Shown: positions 1 to 9,481, counted from the first letter of the stretch. The stretch: 64,000 nucleotides of DNA from Marinobacter iranensis (GCF_029207565.1 NZ_JANCMW010000011.1:119903-183902), one strand, 5' to 3'. The notes: generated by a model from the sequence alone, not told the origin. A program made the numbers and translations.

Positions 1-2
1 TG

Positions 3-1157
3 GCACCTGAGGGCCAACTGGCAAGCCATGACGGGATGGAGACCATCGATCACATCTGGCTGAGCCCGAAACAAGCGCTGGAAGATCACCGCAGTGGGCG
101 CCGTTTGCTGGGATTACCCACGATTGGGACGCTGCGGATACTGACTGATTTTGACACCACCGAGGCGCTGATGCGTTATGCTCACGCCAATCCGCCGGAA
201 CCCTATCCCAGCAAACCCTGGCCGGCGGTAAAAAAGGGCAAGCCGGTGATGCTGGAGCCGGGGGCTCCAGCCTATGACGAAGCCGTGAAGCTGGACCCGG
301 AGGGGGAGGGCGCCACCCACGCGGAGATTGTTCCCGGCGAACCGGTGGAAGTGGCCGCCGGTGTGGTGCGGCTGACGGCACCGAATCCGGGGATGATGAC
401 CGGGCCAGGCACCAATACCTATGTACTGGGCCACAAACGCTTCACGGTGCTGGATCCGGGCCCGGACGATGCAACACACATCGAGCGGATTCTGGAAATC
501 ACTGGCGGGGCAATCGAGCAAGTGGTGGTCACCCATACCCACCTGGATCACTCCCCGGCAACAACGGCACTGAAGGCCAGGACGGGATGTCGTGTCTACG
601 GCCAGCCAGCGCCTTCAGGGGCATCCCAGGACCAGGCGTTCGCCCCGGACGAGGAACCGGTGAACGGCAGCCTGATAGAGACCGATGCAGGAACCCTGAA
701 GGCCCTCCACACACCTGGACACGCCTCTAACCACCTGTGTTACCTGCTAATGGAGCAGGAACTGCTGTTTTCCGGCGACCACATCATGCAGGGCTCCACT
801 GTGGTCATCAATCCGCCGGACGGTGACATGAAGGCATACCTCGAGTCACTGTACGACCTGCTGTCCGAGCCGGTGCGCTGCATTGCTCCGGCCCATGGTT
901 TTCTGATGGGGCGCCCCGAGGCGGTGATTGATTACCTCATCACCCACCGGCTGGCCCGCGAGCACAAAATCGCCAGGGCTCTGAAACACCTTTCCCCAGC
1001 CACCCTTAAGGCACTGACCGCGGAAGCCTATGACGACGTTCCGACCGCCCTGCACGGTGTTGCGGCCCGCTCGGCCCTGGCTCATCTGCTGAAGCTGGAA
1101 TCCGATGGCAGGGCAAGCAGGGAGGATGAAACCTGGAATGCCACCGCTCACACCTGA
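3..1157 (+). CDS. Nudix/metallo-beta-lactamase fusion hydrolase, 5'-truncated by window edge
   Basis: The frame is open to the first base of the window, so the first in-window Met (position 36) is probably internal. The opening residues (IDHIWLSPKQALEDH) read like the end of a Nudix domain of the NUDT19 type. After a Pro-rich linker comes a metallo-beta-lactamase domain with the zinc motif THTHLDH at about residues 166-172 from that Met, then HTPGHASNH, SGDH and PAHG, the further metal ligands expected of the family. It resembles LACTB2-like hydrolases. The substrate is unknown; a nucleotide- or CoA-linked thioester or phosphoester is plausible. The MBL assignment is firm and the Nudix part is inferred from about 35 residues. 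Confidence 0.8.
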   Translation, partial: APEGQLASHDGMETIDHIWLSPKQALEDHRSGRRLLGLPTIGTLRILTDFDTTEALMRYAHANPPEPYPSKPWPAVKKGKPVMLEPGAPAYDEAVKLDPEGEGATHAEIVPGEPVEVAAGVVRLTAPNPGMMTGPGTNTYVLGHKRFTVLDPGPDDATHIERILEITGGAIEQVVVTHTHLDHSPATTALKARTGCRVYGQPAPSGASQDQAFAPDEEPVNGSLIETDAGTLKALHTPGHASNHLCYLLMEQELLFSGDHIMQGSTVVINPPDGDMKAYLESLYDLLSEPVRCIAPAHGFLMGRPEAVIDYLITHRLAREHKIARALKHLSPATLKALTAEAYDDVPTALHGVAARSALAHLLKLESDGRASREDETWNATAHT

Positions 1158-1179
1158 GCCCGGGGCTTGCAGTGCCATC

Positions 1180-1197
1180 GGCCCCTCTGAAGGGGCC
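1180..1197. terminator. Hairpin between convergent genes
   Basis: A 7-bp perfect stem (GGCCCCT/AGGGGCC) with a CTGA loop lies between the ends of the MBL gene and the minus-strand YqaE gene. No T-tract follows on either strand, so termination is plausible but unproven. Confidence 0.4.
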
Positions 1198-1200
1198 AGG

Positions 1201-1359
1201 TTACTTCTTCGCGATGATCCAGACCGCGTGAACGATACCCGGGATGTAGCCAAGGATTGTTAACAGGATGTTGATCCAGAAGTGTTTACCAATCCCTACC
1301 TGTAAAAAAACGCCCAACGGCGGTAACAAAATCGCAACCAGAACTCGCAAAAGATCCAT
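1201..1359 (-). CDS. yqaE: YqaE/Pmp3-family small membrane protein
   Basis: A 52-residue reading frame that starts MDLLRVLVAILLPPLGVFLQ and ends HAVWIIAKK. It has the two hydrophobic segments of the Pmp3/YqaE (UPF0057) family, about residues 3-22 and 28-47, joined by VGIGKHFW, with the family-typical LPPLGVF and LGYIPGIVHA motifs. A GGGAG ribosome site lies about 6 bases upstream of the ATG. Members are inner-membrane proteolipids linked to stress and membrane potential. It is transcribed toward the MBL gene and divergently from the next gene. At 52 codons it is easily missed. Confidence 0.9.
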   Translation of the reverse strand: MDLLRVLVAILLPPLGVFLQVGIGKHFWINILLTILGYIPGIVHAVWIIAKK

Positions 1360-1580
1360 ACAGTTCACTCCCTTTCAGACGTATAACGGATACAGAACCG
1401 CAATATGCATCCTGTAACCTCATTGAATAGGTCATTTTGCGGAAATACACAAAGACTTCATGAAAGTGGCATTAAACCTTTGTCACAGCCGTATTCATGG
1501 ACCTGCGGGGCCTCTATCCTTGTACCGCTTCCAATTTCCGGACAACAGGCCCCCGACTGGCTGACGACCCGAGAGGAATT

Positions 1581-2966
1581 ATGCTGTACCGCTGGCTGAC
1601 ACACCTGTTTCGCGCTGGCCTGATTTTCACCCTGACCGGCGGCCTGGCATCAATCCCGGCCGCCTTTGCAGACAAGTCCGGTGATTCCAACAACAACGAG
1701 ATACTCGTCGCCGAGCTTGCCGAGGATGAGAGTGTCGAGGATGTGGAACACTCGGAACCTTTGCGCTCATCCGAGCCGGAAAGCGAAGACCGGCAACCGG
1801 AGGCCGAGGCTCCCGAAGTGGAGCCCTCCGCAGTGCCTGAGACGCCAGCTTCAAGCGACGATATCGCTGTCGAGGAGGTGGCGCCCAACGTCGATCTGAA
1901 AGAAGTTGCCCCCACTCCGGAGACTGAAACAACCACAAAGCAGGACGAGGCTTCGTCGGGAGAGGAGCAAAGTGAGGATCGAGAACAACCCCAGCAACTG
2001 GAAGAAGCCAGCAGCCTGAAAATGCTGGGCTCGGAAGTGCTACCCGGAACCTCAACCCGCCTTGCCTGGTCCCCCGCCATCCAGATTGCCGGCCTGTCGC
2101 AACCTACGCCTGTATTGGTGGTCAACGGCTCCAAACCCGGCCCTAACCTGTGCCTGACCGGTGCCGTCCATGGTGATGAGCTCAACGGTATCGAGATCAT
2201 TCGTCGCACCATGTATGATCTTGAGCCGGACAAGCTCTCAGGCCGGGTTATTGGCGTTCCCATTGTCAACCTGCCGGGCTTCCAGCAAGGCAGCCGCTAC
2301 CTGCCCGACCGCCGCGACCTCAACCGCCACTTTCCCGGTAGCACTGACGGTAGCCTGGCGGACCGGATTGCCCACTCGTTGTTCGAGAGCGTGATCCGTC
2401 ATTGCGACATGCTGGTGGACATCCACACCGGTTCCCTCAAGCGTACCAACCTGCCCCAGTTGCGTGCCGACATGAATAATCCCGATGTGGCTGAACTTAC
2501 CCGTGGGTTTGACCGCATGGCGGTGGTTCACAGCACCGGGACGACTGGCATGCTCCGATTTGCCGCTGTTGAAGCCGGTATCCGCGCAGTCACCATGGAG
2601 GCCGGCGAGTCATTGAGAATCCAGGAGCACCAGATCAAGGCCGGTGTTAACAGCCTGACCAGCCTGATGGACAAGGAAGGCATGATCTCAAGAATGTTTG
2701 TCTGGGGAGACCCGGAGCCAGTCTATTACGACTCCGAATGGATACGGGCCGAACATGGCGGCATTCTGTTCAGTGAGATCAACCTTGGCGCCAAAGTCTC
2801 CGAAGGAGAGATACTCGGCTACGTTTCCGACCCTATCACTAACGCCCAGCATCCTATTCGCGCCAGTAGCAACGGCCGGATTATCGGAATGGCTGTGGAT
2901 CAGGTGGTTATGGCCGGCTTTGCGGCCTACCACGTTGGTACAGAGGCAGAAGTTCCTGGAGAGTAG
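1581..2966 (+). CDS. Secreted succinylglutamate desuccinylase/aspartoacylase-like M14 protein
   Basis: 461 aa from ATG 1581, which follows GAGAGG. The N-terminus (MLYRWLTHLFRAGLIFTLTGG...AFA) is a signal peptide, so the protein should be exported. Residues about 30-150 are a Glu/Pro/Ser-rich acidic low-complexity linker. The catalytic domain has the HxxE zinc motif in GAVHGDELNG (H197, E200), the third ligand in DIHTG (H282), RRDLNRHFPG, and a possible catalytic Glu in TMEAGE. A C-terminal beta domain follows. AstE and aspartoacylase are cytoplasmic, so a secreted member with an acidic linker is unusual. A peptide, acyl-amino-acid or ester substrate outside the cytoplasm is inferred. A longer frame to 1497 lacks family similarity. 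Confidence 0.8.
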   Translation: MLYRWLTHLFRAGLIFTLTGGLASIPAAFADKSGDSNNNEILVAELAEDESVEDVEHSEPLRSSEPESEDRQPEAEAPEVEPSAVPETPASSDDIAVEEVAPNVDLKEVAPTPETETTTKQDEASSGEEQSEDREQPQQLEEASSLKMLGSEVLPGTSTRLAWSPAIQIAGLSQPTPVLVVNGSKPGPNLCLTGAVHGDELNGIEIIRRTMYDLEPDKLSGRVIGVPIVNLPGFQQGSRYLPDRRDLNRHFPGSTDGSLADRIAHSLFESVIRHCDMLVDIHTGSLKRTNLPQLRADMNNPDVAELTRGFDRMAVVHSTGTTGMLRFAAVEAGIRAVTMEAGESLRIQEHQIKAGVNSLTSLMDKEGMISRMFVWGDPEPVYYDSEWIRAEHGGILFSEINLGAKVSEGEILGYVSDPITNAQHPIRASSNGRIIGMAVDQVVMAGFAAYHVGTEAEVPGE

Positions 2967-3022
2967 TATCCTGTCGGGTCCCTGAAATTCATCAGGGCCC
3001 AGGAATACTGACAGGAGCCGGC

Positions 3023-3946
3023 GTGTCTTCAGAAACCGCGAAACCCTTGTGGCTGGCCTATACCGGTCTGGTCCTGACACCCCTTTTCTGGGCCGGGAAC
3101 GCCGTTGTCGCCAAGGGTGTGGTTGGCGAGATTCCACCGCTATCCATGTCCTTCTGGCGCTGGGTTATTGCGCTGACAATCCTGCTGCCGTTTGGCCTGC
3201 CCGGCGTGTGGCGCCAGCGCCATGTGATCCGTGAGCACTGGCTTTCGATTCTGGCGCTGTCGACGTTCAGCGTGGCGGCTTTCAATTCACTGCTCTACTT
3301 TGCCGCGGTAACCACCACCGCCACCAACATTGCCCTGATCAATGCCACTATCCCCATCATGGTGGCGTTGCTGGCGTGGGTACTGCTGGGGGATCGCACG
3401 CGCCCGGTGCAGGCACTGGGCATCGGGCTGGCGGTACTGGGCATCCTGGCGGTTGTCGCACGGGGGGATCTGTCAGTGCTTACCGGCCTGCGTGCACAGC
3501 CCGGCGACCTGATCATGGTGCTGGCGGTCTTCAGTTGGGGCCTGTTTTCGGTACTGCTTCGCCGCCAGGCGGTGCCGCTGCCACCAATAACCTTTCTGAC
3601 AGTGCAGATCACGTTCGGCACGGTGGTAATACTGCCGTTTTTCCTGGTGGACCTGTTGTTCTTCTCGGGCGGGTTCGAGCTGAACCGGTCAACCGCCATA
3701 CCGATGATGTACTTTGCGATCTTCCCGGGTATTCTGGCCTACGCGTTCTGGAACCACGGGGTACACCGTATTGGTCCGGCGAAGGCGGCCATCTTCATGT
3801 ACCTCACACCGGTGTTCGCGTCTGTGTTGGCGGGGATTTTCCTGGGAGAACGGCTTGGCCAACCCCATATTGTCGGCGGCCTGCTGATTCTCGCAGGCCT
3901 GTTCCTGGCGACCCGAACAACCGAGCTTCGCCGCAAATACCGTTAA
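3023..3946 (+). CDS. EamA/DMT-family transporter
   Basis: 307 aa, starting at GTG 3023 eight bases after CAGGAG. About ten hydrophobic segments in two homologous halves (EamA repeats, roughly residues 12-145 and 155-300) mark a drug/metabolite transporter of the inner membrane. The motifs NAVVAKGVVGEIPPL and GPAKAAIFMYLTPVFASVLA are typical of RhaT/YdcZ-like exporters. It follows the secreted deacylase by 56 bases and may be co-transcribed. The substrate cannot be told from sequence. Confidence 0.85.
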   Translation: MSSETAKPLWLAYTGLVLTPLFWAGNAVVAKGVVGEIPPLSMSFWRWVIALTILLPFGLPGVWRQRHVIREHWLSILALSTFSVAAFNSLLYFAAVTTTATNIALINATIPIMVALLAWVLLGDRTRPVQALGIGLAVLGILAVVARGDLSVLTGLRAQPGDLIMVLAVFSWGLFSVLLRRQAVPLPPITFLTVQITFGTVVILPFFLVDLLFFSGGFELNRSTAIPMMYFAIFPGILAYAFWNHGVHRIGPAKAAIFMYLTPVFASVLAGIFLGERLGQPHIVGGLLILAGLFLATRTTELRRKYR

Positions 3947-3982
3947 ACCTGATAGTCAATAGAATCGACAGGGCAGGCAGTT

Positions 3983-4525
3983 ATGGTCAACCGTATCGCA
4001 ATACCCCTCAAATGGGCCGGCATAATGGTAGCCGCGGCTTTCAGTACTACAGCACTTTCCGCCCCCTGTGATCCGGAGGAGAACAGCTGGATCCCGAGCC
4101 GCTATTACCCACCGGGGCAGACCGTCTTCCACAGGGGGGACTGGTACGAATCCCGCGAGCTCCATGAGGGAAAAACACCCGGTGCGGACTTTGAATGGAA
4201 AAAGCTGGGGTCAGCACCAGACTGCGGCGCCGGGAACGAAAAAGCCGTCACCCAAAGCAGGCAGGGAACCCCGGAAGAGGGCCCGGGGCTACCCCAGAGT
4301 CAGAAGCCCGCAACGGCTTCAGAAGACGAACCCGCGCAGCACTGCAACGAGCCCGGGCGCTGGAGCTTCGGTGGCAGCTATACGGTGGGCCAGATGGCCA
4401 TCCACGAGGGGCAAACCTATCGCGCTATCCGCCCCAGTAATGGCCAGATGCCCGGCATGAGCCAGCCGCCCCACTGGCAGCCGGTGGAGCACCCCTGCCA
4501 GGACCGGGCGAACAACGGCAACTGA
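3983..4525 (+). CDS. Secreted protein with two carbohydrate-binding-like (CBM5/12) repeats
   Basis: 180 aa with a signal peptide (to about TTALSA, residue 27). Two copies of a short aromatic-rich unit are separated by a polar linker: YPPGQTVFHRGDWYESR with EWKKLG (about 40-75) and YTVGQMAIHEGQTYRA with HWQPVE (about 128-168). The W/Y spacing is like the small CBM5/12 chitin-binding fold. Paired Cys residues near the ends could form disulfides. Binding to chitin or another polysaccharide is inferred. It lies 36 bases after the DMT gene and converges on the lyase gene with 5 bases between stops. Confidence 0.6.
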   Translation: MVNRIAIPLKWAGIMVAAAFSTTALSAPCDPEENSWIPSRYYPPGQTVFHRGDWYESRELHEGKTPGADFEWKKLGSAPDCGAGNEKAVTQSRQGTPEEGPGLPQSQKPATASEDEPAQHCNEPGRWSFGGSYTVGQMAIHEGQTYRAIRPSNGQMPGMSQPPHWQPVEHPCQDRANNGN

Positions 4526-4530
4526 ACGGG

Positions 4531-5703
4531 TTATTTATCCAGAGCCCGACGGAGCTGTTCCAGGGCGGTTTCGAGCACCGACCTCGGGCAGCCGATATTC
4601 ATTCGCATGAATCCACTGCCCGGCTCGCCAAATGTGATACCCGGGTTCATGCCGATACCCGCCTGGTGCACAAAGAACTTCTTCAGTTCCGAATCATCAA
4701 TCTCGAGGGCACGGCAATCCAGCCATAACAGGTAGGTACCCTCCGGTTCCGTCACCTTTATTGCCGGCAACTGCTGCCTTATGGTGTCGATCACGTAATC
4801 CCGGTTGCCCTGCAGGTAAACCATGAGCTGGCCCAGCCACGACTCGCCGTGGCGGTACCCGGCCTCGAATGCCGCAATACTGAACGGGTTGCACTGGTTC
4901 ATGTGCATGGTTTCAAAAACCTCTTTCAAGGCCCTTCGGTGCTCCTCATCCCGCACCACCAGCGCTGACAGCCCCAGCCCCGGCATGTTGAAGGTTTTGC
5001 TCGGCGCCACGGCGGTAACCAACGCATCCTCCTCACCCGCCAAACGTGCAAGTACATGATGGGCAGGCTTGTCCGGGTAAGTCAGGTCGCAGTGAATCTC
5101 ATCCGACAGCACCAACAGCTTGTGTCGCCGGGCAATCGCCAGTACCTCCCTGAGCTCGCTTTCGCTCCATACCCGGCCGACCGGGTTGTGGGGCGAGCAC
5201 AGCAGCAACACTCTGGCGTCGTCCCTGGCTGCGCAGGCCTCCAGGTGTTCCAGGTTCATCTGGTAACGACCACCCGCCAGCTCCAGCGGGTTCTCAATCA
5301 CCGCACGGCCGGTTTTCCGGATCGAACTGAAAAATGGCGGATACACCGGTGGCTGGATAATCACGCCTTCACCTTCCCCCGCGAACGCCAGGGCTGCCGC
5401 GTGGAGGGATGGCACCACACCCGGTGCCATCAACAACCAGTCCCGCTCGATAGTCCAGCCATGCCGGTGTTCAAACCATTCAATCACAGCCTGGTACAGG
5501 CTCTCGGGGAAGAGCGTATAGCCGTAAACCGGATGCCGGGCCCGCTCCTCCAGGGCACGCGTGACCGCTTCCGGTGCCGGGAAGTCCATGTCCGCCACCC
5601 ACAGGGGGATCACGTCTTCCCTGCCGAACACCGTCTTGCGGGCATCGAACTTCACGGAACAGGTATTTTCCCGCTGGACTGGCTGGTCAAAGATGTCGGG
5701 CAC
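4531..5703 (-). CDS. MalY/PatB-type PLP-dependent C-S lyase
   Basis: 390 aa from GTG 5703, which has GGAGA upstream and gives the family's normal length; a longer frame to 5769 adds a non-conserved leader. Fold type I aminotransferase-like: PLP lysine in AVAPSKTFNMPGLG, Asp in LSDEIHCDL, NP in SPHNPVGRVW, and the phosphate-binding Arg near the C-terminus (GFMRMNIGCP). MalY/PatB enzymes cleave cystathionine or cysteine conjugates to a thiol, pyruvate and ammonia. The divergent partner is the AEC carrier. The exact substrate is unknown. Confidence 0.88.
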   Translation of the reverse strand: MPDIFDQPVQRENTCSVKFDARKTVFGREDVIPLWVADMDFPAPEAVTRALEERARHPVYGYTLFPESLYQAVIEWFEHRHGWTIERDWLLMAPGVVPSLHAAALAFAGEGEGVIIQPPVYPPFFSSIRKTGRAVIENPLELAGGRYQMNLEHLEACAARDDARVLLLCSPHNPVGRVWSESELREVLAIARRHKLLVLSDEIHCDLTYPDKPAHHVLARLAGEEDALVTAVAPSKTFNMPGLGLSALVVRDEEHRRALKEVFETMHMNQCNPFSIAAFEAGYRHGESWLGQLMVYLQGNRDYVIDTIRQQLPAIKVTEPEGTYLLWLDCRALEIDDSELKKFFVHQAGIGMNPGITFGEPGSGFMRMNIGCPRSVLETALEQLRRALDK

Positions 5704-5919
5704 GAGGGGTCTCCGCTGTGTGATGGATTGTGCCGGTTCATTTTGTGGCAGGAGCGACAATGGCTGCAAGCCGGCTGCTGCTCCGGTGGTCTTGAAACGG
5801 AATCCGTCTTTGGTCGCAGCGGCGCAGGTTTTACTTGCCCGGAACCCGGTATACTTGCGAACCTAACGGATTATTTGGTTACCCCAGCGCTTACCCCAGT
5901 TAATCCCCGGAGCCATTGA

Positions 5920-6807
5920 ATGCTTGCCCAGATCCTGTCCACGATGTTGCCGGTGTTCCTGATCGCCGGCTGTGGCGCCCTTTACGGCCGTTATCGCACG
6001 CCCGACATCAAGGGGTTGAACACTCTGAACATGGAACTCTTTGTGCCCATGTTGGTGTTCGCGGTTCTGGCGGATCAGCAGGCACCACTGCAGGAGTATA
6101 CCAGCCTGGCCCTCGCCGCAACGGTGGTGGTGCTGGGTTCCGGCATTGTGCTCTATCCCCTGGCCAGGGTTCTGGACCTGAACCTGAAAACCTTCCTGCC
6201 GCCAATGATGTTCAACAACTGCGGCAACATGGGGATTCCCGTGCTGGTGTTCGCCTTTGGCGAGGCAGCATTGCCGGCAGCCGTTGTACTGTTTGTCGTG
6301 GGGATGCTGTTGCACTTTACCGTAGGCATTTACATGCTGGACCCACACACCTCCATCATCAAACGGCTACGCCTGCCCGTTGTTTTTGCCAGCATTGCCG
6401 GCCTGGCGGTCAATTTCGGTGGCGTGCCCATGCCACAATGGCTGCTGGAAACCCTGAATATGCTTGGCGGGGTGTGTATTCCTCTGATGCTGTTTACTCT
6501 GGGTGTGCGCATGCTGGATGTGGATTTCGGTGACTGGAAACTCGGTGTTCTGGGCGCTATTGCCGGCCCTGCTTCCGGGCTGATCCTGGCCTGGCCGATG
6601 ATCGCGATCCTGGACCTGCCGGGCATGCAGGTGGCCGCCTTGTGGGTCTTTGCCGCCATGCCACCTGCTGTACTGAACTACATGCTGGCGGAGCAGTACC
6701 AGCAGGAGCCCCACAAGGTGGCTTCACTGGTACTGATCAGCAACCTCGGAAGCCTGGTGGTCATGCCCATCGTGCTGGGGATGGTGTTTGCGGCGGGCTA
6801 CGTATGA
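5920..6807 (+). CDS. AEC (auxin efflux carrier) family transporter
   Basis: 295 aa with about ten transmembrane segments. The polar Asn/Gly motif in the first half (MMFNNCGNMGIPV, about residues 91-103) and PPAVLNYMLAEQY in the second half are AEC family signatures. It probably exports or exchanges carboxylates or amino-acid derivatives across the inner membrane. About 215 bases separate it from the divergent lyase start, room for a shared promoter region. The substrate is unknown. Confidence 0.88.
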   Translation: MLAQILSTMLPVFLIAGCGALYGRYRTPDIKGLNTLNMELFVPMLVFAVLADQQAPLQEYTSLALAATVVVLGSGIVLYPLARVLDLNLKTFLPPMMFNNCGNMGIPVLVFAFGEAALPAAVVLFVVGMLLHFTVGIYMLDPHTSIIKRLRLPVVFASIAGLAVNFGGVPMPQWLLETLNMLGGVCIPLMLFTLGVRMLDVDFGDWKLGVLGAIAGPASGLILAWPMIAILDLPGMQVAALWVFAAMPPAVLNYMLAEQYQQEPHKVASLVLISNLGSLVVMPIVLGMVFAAGYV

Positions 6808-6933
6808 ACATCCACGGATAAGAGCCAGGGCGATAAGCCAGGATAGCCGCTCCAGGTGCTTGCATCAGTTCTGGCTTTGGCCGAAGGTAAGAACTATTCA
6901 GGTTGAATTTCATTCCGATACGGAGATCCGCCC

Positions 6934-9441
6934 ATGAGTGTTCTGCTTCTCCTCCTCAGTGCTCTGGTACTGGTTTACCTTGGCATTGGCGGCACTACAG
7001 CCGCAGCCGTGCTGGTTATCGCCACGGTTATTGGCCTGTTTCAGGATGGCTGGCACATACTCAGCATCCTGTTCGGCGGCGGCCTTCTTGCCCTTGGCCT
7101 GGTGTTGGTGCTACCGGGCGACCTGCGCCGCGAAAAGTTCAGTGCTCCTCTGCTCGGATGGGTGCGGGGCCGGCTCCCCAAACTCTCGGATACCGAAGCC
7201 GAGGCATTGCGCTCGGGTACCGTTGACTGGGACGGAGAGCTGTTCTCCGGCCAGCCCAAGTGGTCGAAGCTGCTGGATGCCAAGCCTGCTCACCTGTCAA
7301 GCGAGGAGCAGGCGTTCCTGGACGGGCCGGTGGAAAAGCTCTGCGGCATGCTGGATGACTGGAAAATCACCCACGAAGACTATGACCTACCCAACAAGGT
7401 CTGGAAATTCATTCGCGAGAATGGTTTCTTCGGGCTGCTGATTCCCAAGGAGCAGGGTGGCAAGGGCTTCTCCCACACCGCCCATTCCGAAATCGTAATG
7501 AAGATTTCCACCCGCAGCGTGTCCGCTGCCGTTACCGTTATGGTGCCCAACTCCCTCGGCCCGGGCGAACTGCTGATGGAGTACGGCACCGACGCCCAGC
7601 AGGAATACTACCTGCCCCGGTTGGCGGGCGGCGAGGAAATCCCGTGCTTTGCCCTGACCTCTCCAGTCGCCGGTTCCGATGCCGGTGCCATTCCGGACAA
7701 GGGCATCGTCTGCAAGGGCCAGTGGGACGGCAAGGAAGTGTTGGGCCTGAAGGTAACCTGGAACAAGCGCTACATCACACTGGCACCGGTCGCCACGCTG
7801 ATCGGCCTGGCCATCAAGGTATACGACCCTGACAAGCTGCTGGGCGACTCCGATGAGATCGGCGTAACCTGCGTGATGGTGCCCCATGACCTTGAGGGCG
7901 TGCATTCCGGCGCCCGCCATCTGCCCATGAACACCGTGTTCATGAACGGTCCGACCTGGGGCAATGATGTCTTTATTCCCATGGACCAGGTCATCGGTGG
8001 CCAGGAAATGCTGGGCAAAGGCTGGAAAATGCTGCTGGAGTGCCTGTCCATCGGCCGTTCCATCTCCCTGCCCGCATTGGGCACCGGCGCCGGCAAGGTC
8101 GCCAGCCTGGCGACCGGCTCCTATGCCTTGACGAGGGAACAGTTCGGCCGCTCCATCAGTCAGTTTGAAGGGGTGCAGGAAGCCCTCGAGCCCATCGCCG
8201 GCTACACCTATATGATGGACGCCGCGCGGTTGCTGACATCGGGCATGCTGGACCGCGGTGTACGCCCGTCCGTGCCCTCCGCGGTGCTCAAGTATCGCAA
8301 TACCGACCTGATGCGCACGGTGATCAACCACGCCATGGACGTGGTGGCCGGTCGCGGTGTGATTACCGGGCCGCGCAACTTCCTGGCCCGTGCTTACCAG
8401 GCGGTGCCGATCGGCATCACGGTGGAGGGCGCCAATATCCTCACCCGAAGCCTGATGGTGTTCGGCCAGGGAGCCATCCGTTGTCACCCGTTCATCGTCG
8501 AGGAAATCGAAGCAGCGGGCATGGAAGACAAGAAGGCCGCTGTCGACAAATTCGACGGTATCTTCTACCGCCATATCGCCCACACCACCCGCAATGCGTT
8601 GCGCTCATTCCTGCTGGCACTCACTGGCGGCTGGCTGGAACCGGTTCCACGCCAGGGCAACATCCAGTCCAGCTATCGCCAGCTTGCCCGCTTCTCGGCG
8701 GCCTTTGCGCTGATGACCGACGTCACCCTGCTCACCATCGGTGGCGGCTTGAAGGCCCGCCAGCGTCTGTCCGGCCGCATGGCGGACTGCTTGGTGCACC
8801 TGTATTACGCCACAGCGGTAATCAAGCAATGGCACGAAGAAGGCTACCCGGAAGACCAGCGCCCGCTGGTGGACTGGTGCCTGCAAACCAGCCTGCGGGA
8901 CCTCAAGACATCCATGCGCAAGCTGATCATCAACTTCCCGGTACCCCTGCTGCGCTGGCCGTTGCGGGTACTGGTGTTCCCGCTGGGCGCCACCGGCCTG
9001 AATGGACCGGACGACACCCTCGGCACCGAAGTTGCGGCCAGTATCGTCAAGGACACGCCCTTACGCCAGCGCATCAGCCGTGGTAGCTATATCAACACGG
9101 ATCCGGACGACCCCCTGGGCCGCGTGCTGAATGCTTACCGGCTGGCCAATGAAACCCGCGAAATGCGCGAACGCCTGCATGAAGCCCTGCGTAATCGCGA
9201 TGAAGATGAGTTGGGCGGCATTGATCTGCTGATGGGCCACGAGCGCAAGGAACTGGTGGACTGGGCCTGTGAGCAGGGCGTGGTGCAGAAAGAGGAGTGT
9301 GACAAGCTGTTGGAAGCACTGGAAGCGCTCTACGATGTGATCCGTGTGGATGCGTTTGACGCGGATGGCCTGAAGGCGCTGTCACGATGCGCCAAGGGTA
9401 AGCGTAAAGTCGTGGAACGCCCACCCAAAGAAGAAGAGTGA
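6934..9441 (+). CDS. fadE: Acyl-CoA dehydrogenase FadE (large, gammaproteobacterial type)
   Basis: 835 aa, close to the ~815-aa length of E. coli FadE and about twice that of normal acyl-CoA dehydrogenases. The N-terminus has two hydrophobic helices (about 2-40 and 45-62) that would hold it at the membrane. The FAD-dependent dehydrogenase core spans about 110-500 (FALTSPVAGSDAG, then TREQFGRSISQFEGVQEAL). A C-terminal FadE-specific region (DUF1974-like) follows to the Lys/Glu-rich end. It catalyses the first step of fatty-acid beta-oxidation, making trans-2-enoyl-CoA. It stands alone, followed by a hairpin. Confidence 0.95.
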   Translation: MSVLLLLLSALVLVYLGIGGTTAAAVLVIATVIGLFQDGWHILSILFGGGLLALGLVLVLPGDLRREKFSAPLLGWVRGRLPKLSDTEAEALRSGTVDWDGELFSGQPKWSKLLDAKPAHLSSEEQAFLDGPVEKLCGMLDDWKITHEDYDLPNKVWKFIRENGFFGLLIPKEQGGKGFSHTAHSEIVMKISTRSVSAAVTVMVPNSLGPGELLMEYGTDAQQEYYLPRLAGGEEIPCFALTSPVAGSDAGAIPDKGIVCKGQWDGKEVLGLKVTWNKRYITLAPVATLIGLAIKVYDPDKLLGDSDEIGVTCVMVPHDLEGVHSGARHLPMNTVFMNGPTWGNDVFIPMDQVIGGQEMLGKGWKMLLECLSIGRSISLPALGTGAGKVASLATGSYALTREQFGRSISQFEGVQEALEPIAGYTYMMDAARLLTSGMLDRGVRPSVPSAVLKYRNTDLMRTVINHAMDVVAGRGVITGPRNFLARAYQAVPIGITVEGANILTRSLMVFGQGAIRCHPFIVEEIEAAGMEDKKAAVDKFDGIFYRHIAHTTRNALRSFLLALTGGWLEPVPRQGNIQSSYRQLARFSAAFALMTDVTLLTIGGGLKARQRLSGRMADCLVHLYYATAVIKQWHEEGYPEDQRPLVDWCLQTSLRDLKTSMRKLIINFPVPLLRWPLRVLVFPLGATGLNGPDDTLGTEVAASIVKDTPLRQRISRGSYINTDPDDPLGRVLNAYRLANETREMRERLHEALRNRDEDELGGIDLLMGHERKELVDWACEQGVVQKEECDKLLEALEALYDVIRVDAFDADGLKALSRCAKGKRKVVERPPKEEE

Positions 9442-9445
9442 TCTC

Positions 9446-9481
9446 CTTCAGCCGCACCCCAGACCGGGTGCGGCTGAAGGC
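9446..9481 (+). terminator. Long hairpin after fadE
   Basis: A perfect 15-bp stem (CCTTCAGCCGCACCC paired at 9467-9481) with a 6-base loop begins five bases after the fadE stop. No T-run follows, so it may be a 3'-end stabiliser or a non-canonical terminator. Confidence 0.55.
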
